Below are positions 62,680 to 64,000 of a stretch of 64,000 nt of DNA, piece by piece; within the stretch, counting starts at the first letter, position 1; every line of letters begins with the position of its first letter. The DNA is taken from assembly GCA_011390755.1 (NCBI GenBank), contig JAABRU010000012.1:1-64000 (forward strand), written 5' to 3'. Origin of the DNA: Desulfobacteraceae bacterium. GTDB lineage: Bacteria > Desulfobacterota > Desulfobacteria > Desulfobacterales > Desulfococcaceae. The notes under the pieces were generated by a model. The model was not told the origin of the DNA. It worked only from the letters and a program-made list of their open reading frames with translations, and searched no databases. The position numbers and the translations under genes are program-made.

Positions 62680-64000
62680 TTATTTTCCTCCCGGTGTCCA
62701 GCACATGGGGCGGTTGCTGCCGGTGTTGTGGTAGGTGCCGCCGCTTTTGCTGAGATAGCCCGCACGGGTGACATAATCCATAGGGATGGTGCTGGGGGCG
62801 GTACTCCAGTCTGTGCTGTTTCTCCAGGCCGTGTTGTAGGCGTTGAATTCCGAAAGTTCCAGAATCCAGTTCTGATTGGTGTCTGCCGGGTGCAGGGCCG
62901 TGGTGCTGTGTTCGTATGCGCCCATGTCCACAATACCCACACGGGCATTGCCTTCCATATCTGTTGCCGGAAGTTCAGGCGCTCCGGGATGTCCTGTGTC
63001 AATGCAGGGTGAGGTGGGTTTGAGGTGAAAATCTCCGTTGTCCGGGTCAAAGAATTGGGGATCAAGGGTTTTGTTGCCGCCCTGGTTGTCCCAGATGGCT
63101 TTCATGTCTGAATAGGTGTTGTTGTAGAAATTGGTTTCTGCTCCGTAACCTTCCACGTAAATATCGTCGCCTTCGCCGGTTGCGGTGTTGGCCCAGATGA
63201 TGTTGTTGTAGACGTGGAGGGTGCCGGTGGTGTCGGGGAGTTTAAGGTATACTCCCCCGCCATTGCCGTCCGCTTTATTCGTTGATACGGAATTGTTTAT
63301 AAAATAGAGGGAACCATTTTCTTTAATAACTATATATCCTCCTCCTCCATTGTTTGAAGACTTAGAATAATTTCCAGTGATGTTGTTATTGCTGAAAGTT
63401 ACTGATAAAACATAAAAAATATAAAAACCTCCTCCAGAAGAATTACAAACATTTCTAGTGATATTGTTATTACTGAAAGTTACGGATGAAGAATTTGAAA
63501 TAGAAACGCCTCCTCCAGAAGAAGAATCATTGATATTGTTATTACTGAAAGTTACGGATGAAGAATATGAAATAGAAACACCTCCTCCAGAAAAATAAGA
63601 ATCATTTTCATTGATATTGTTATTACTGAAAATTACGGATGAAGAATATGAAATAGAAACGCCTCCTCCAGAAGAAGAATCATTTTCAGTGATATTGTTA
63701 TTACTGAAAGTTACGGATGAAGCACCTGTAATATAACATCCCCCTCCAGAAGAAGAATCATTTTCAGTGATATTGTTATTACTGAAAGTTACGGATGAAG
63801 CACCTGTAATATAACATCCCCCTCCGTAAGAAGAAGCCGTATTTTTTTCAAAAGAGCAATTTTCTATACTCACATCTCCTGTCGCTTTCAGATACAATCC
63901 CCCTCCATTTGTACTGTTCCCATTCTGCAAAACCAGCCCCTCCAAAACAAAATCCGCAGCCAGTCCATCTGCATTGAGCATAAGCACATAGGCCAGGTTA
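62680..64000 (-). CDS. Parallel beta-helix protein with choice-of-anchor Q end (5' cut by window)
   Basis: The frame stays open to the window edge, so the N-terminus is missing; at least 439 codons are visible. It starts with short right-handed beta-helix rungs of the SVTFSNNNITEND / GGGxxI type, each 24-26 residues, some almost identical at DNA level. The choice-of-anchor Q pattern follows: SPCIDTGHPGAPELPATDM, then DMGAYE. The end NQNWILELSEFNAYNTAWR resembles a single EF-hand-like or dockerin-like loop. Such proteins are usually secreted and bind or cut polysaccharide. No peptidase domain is visible in this part. Confidence 0.75.
   Translation of the reverse strand, partial: NLAYVLMLNADGLAADFVLEGLVLQNGNSTNGGGLYLKATGDVSIENCSFEKNTASSYGGGCYITGASSVTFSNNNITENDSSSGGGCYITGASSVTFSNNNITENDSSSGGGVSISYSSSVIFSNNNINENDSYFSGGGVSISYSSSVTFSNNNINDSSSGGGVSISNSSSVTFSNNNITRNVCNSSGGGFYIFYVLSVTFSNNNITGNYSKSSNNGGGGYIVIKENGSLYFINNSVSTNKADGNGGGVYLKLPDTTGTLHVYNNIIWANTATGEGDDIYVEGYGAETNFYNNTYSDMKAIWDNQGGNKTLDPQFFDPDNGDFHLKPTSPCIDTGHPGAPELPATDMEGNARVGIVDMGAYEHSTTALHPADTNQNWILELSEFNAYNTAWRNSTDWSTAPSTIPMDYVTRAGYLSKSGGTYHNTGSNRPMCWTPGGK
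63430..63840. repeat. In-frame tandem repeats of about 78 bp in the beta-helix gene
   Basis: Units of about 78 bases encoding SVTFSNNNITENDSSSGGG-type rungs repeat at least five times. The two units in 63690-63835 are nearly identical, the others differ by small changes or short deletions. This is coding repeat DNA, not a CRISPR array. Confidence 0.8.

Noticed and set aside
63430-63840. Regular repeats that could suggest a CRISPR array
   Set aside because: Repeats and supposed spacers are all in one coding frame of beta-helix rungs, unit length is about 78 bp, and no cas genes are near.

Overview
The window looks like chromosomal DNA of a Desulfobacterota bacterium, probably a Desulfonema-like member of the Desulfobacterales. 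I infer this from the gene families present (a tailed Uma2 protein, an RpnC/YadD-type protein, BrnT, HicAB and YhaV modules, many long secreted proteins) and from the abundant intergenic inverted repeats. No rRNA, tRNA or CRISPR array was seen.

Left part (1-16.7 kb): two near-duplicate Uma2-family nuclease genes are followed, on the minus strand, by a glycerol-type ABC transporter operon (glpT, glpP, glpQ, a DUF2160 membrane protein, glpV). This operon lacks the usual second ATPase gene glpS and is interrupted by miniature inverted-repeat elements and by small toxin-antitoxin genes. Next come an HdeA-like and a glycine-zipper envelope protein, a decayed toxin-antitoxin pair, hicBA and purA. 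The segment ends with a FemAB-like gene facing a three-gene run (glutamate-racemase-like, ATP-grasp, Nudix) that resembles a small amino-acid or peptide tailoring pathway.

Central and right part (16.7-60.8 kb): ten very large secreted proteins, all on the minus strand, make up almost everything here. Nine carry a clan CD cysteine peptidase domain of the legumain (C13) type with an HG motif and an [E/D]xCxSG[x]F motif. Nearly all end in the same short dockerin-like double EF-hand tail. Their N-terminal halves differ from gene to gene: YVTN, two-component-regulator-type, NHL and YCF48-like propellers, DUF1566 lectin-like domains, papain plus gingipain-like domains, or chitobiase-like Ig domains. 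The tenth is an intact subtilisin with the same tail, and a deleted eleventh gene survives as a remnant. The array reads as a set of exchangeable sensor or binding heads on a common protease-dockerin chassis, and it is the strongest candidate here for an undescribed system.

The spacers between these genes are built from a few families of palindromic repeats that recur almost unchanged, which gives an obvious substrate for duplication and shuffling. Other genes in this part are an RpnC/YadD-like fragment, a PrlF-YhaV module whose toxin has an in-frame stop, and an IS110-family transposase with a structured 5' region. Past the array lie an AAA ATPase with a PD-(D/E)XK-like C-terminus and a partial parallel beta-helix protein with internal DNA repeats.

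All family assignments come from reading motifs; no database search was run.
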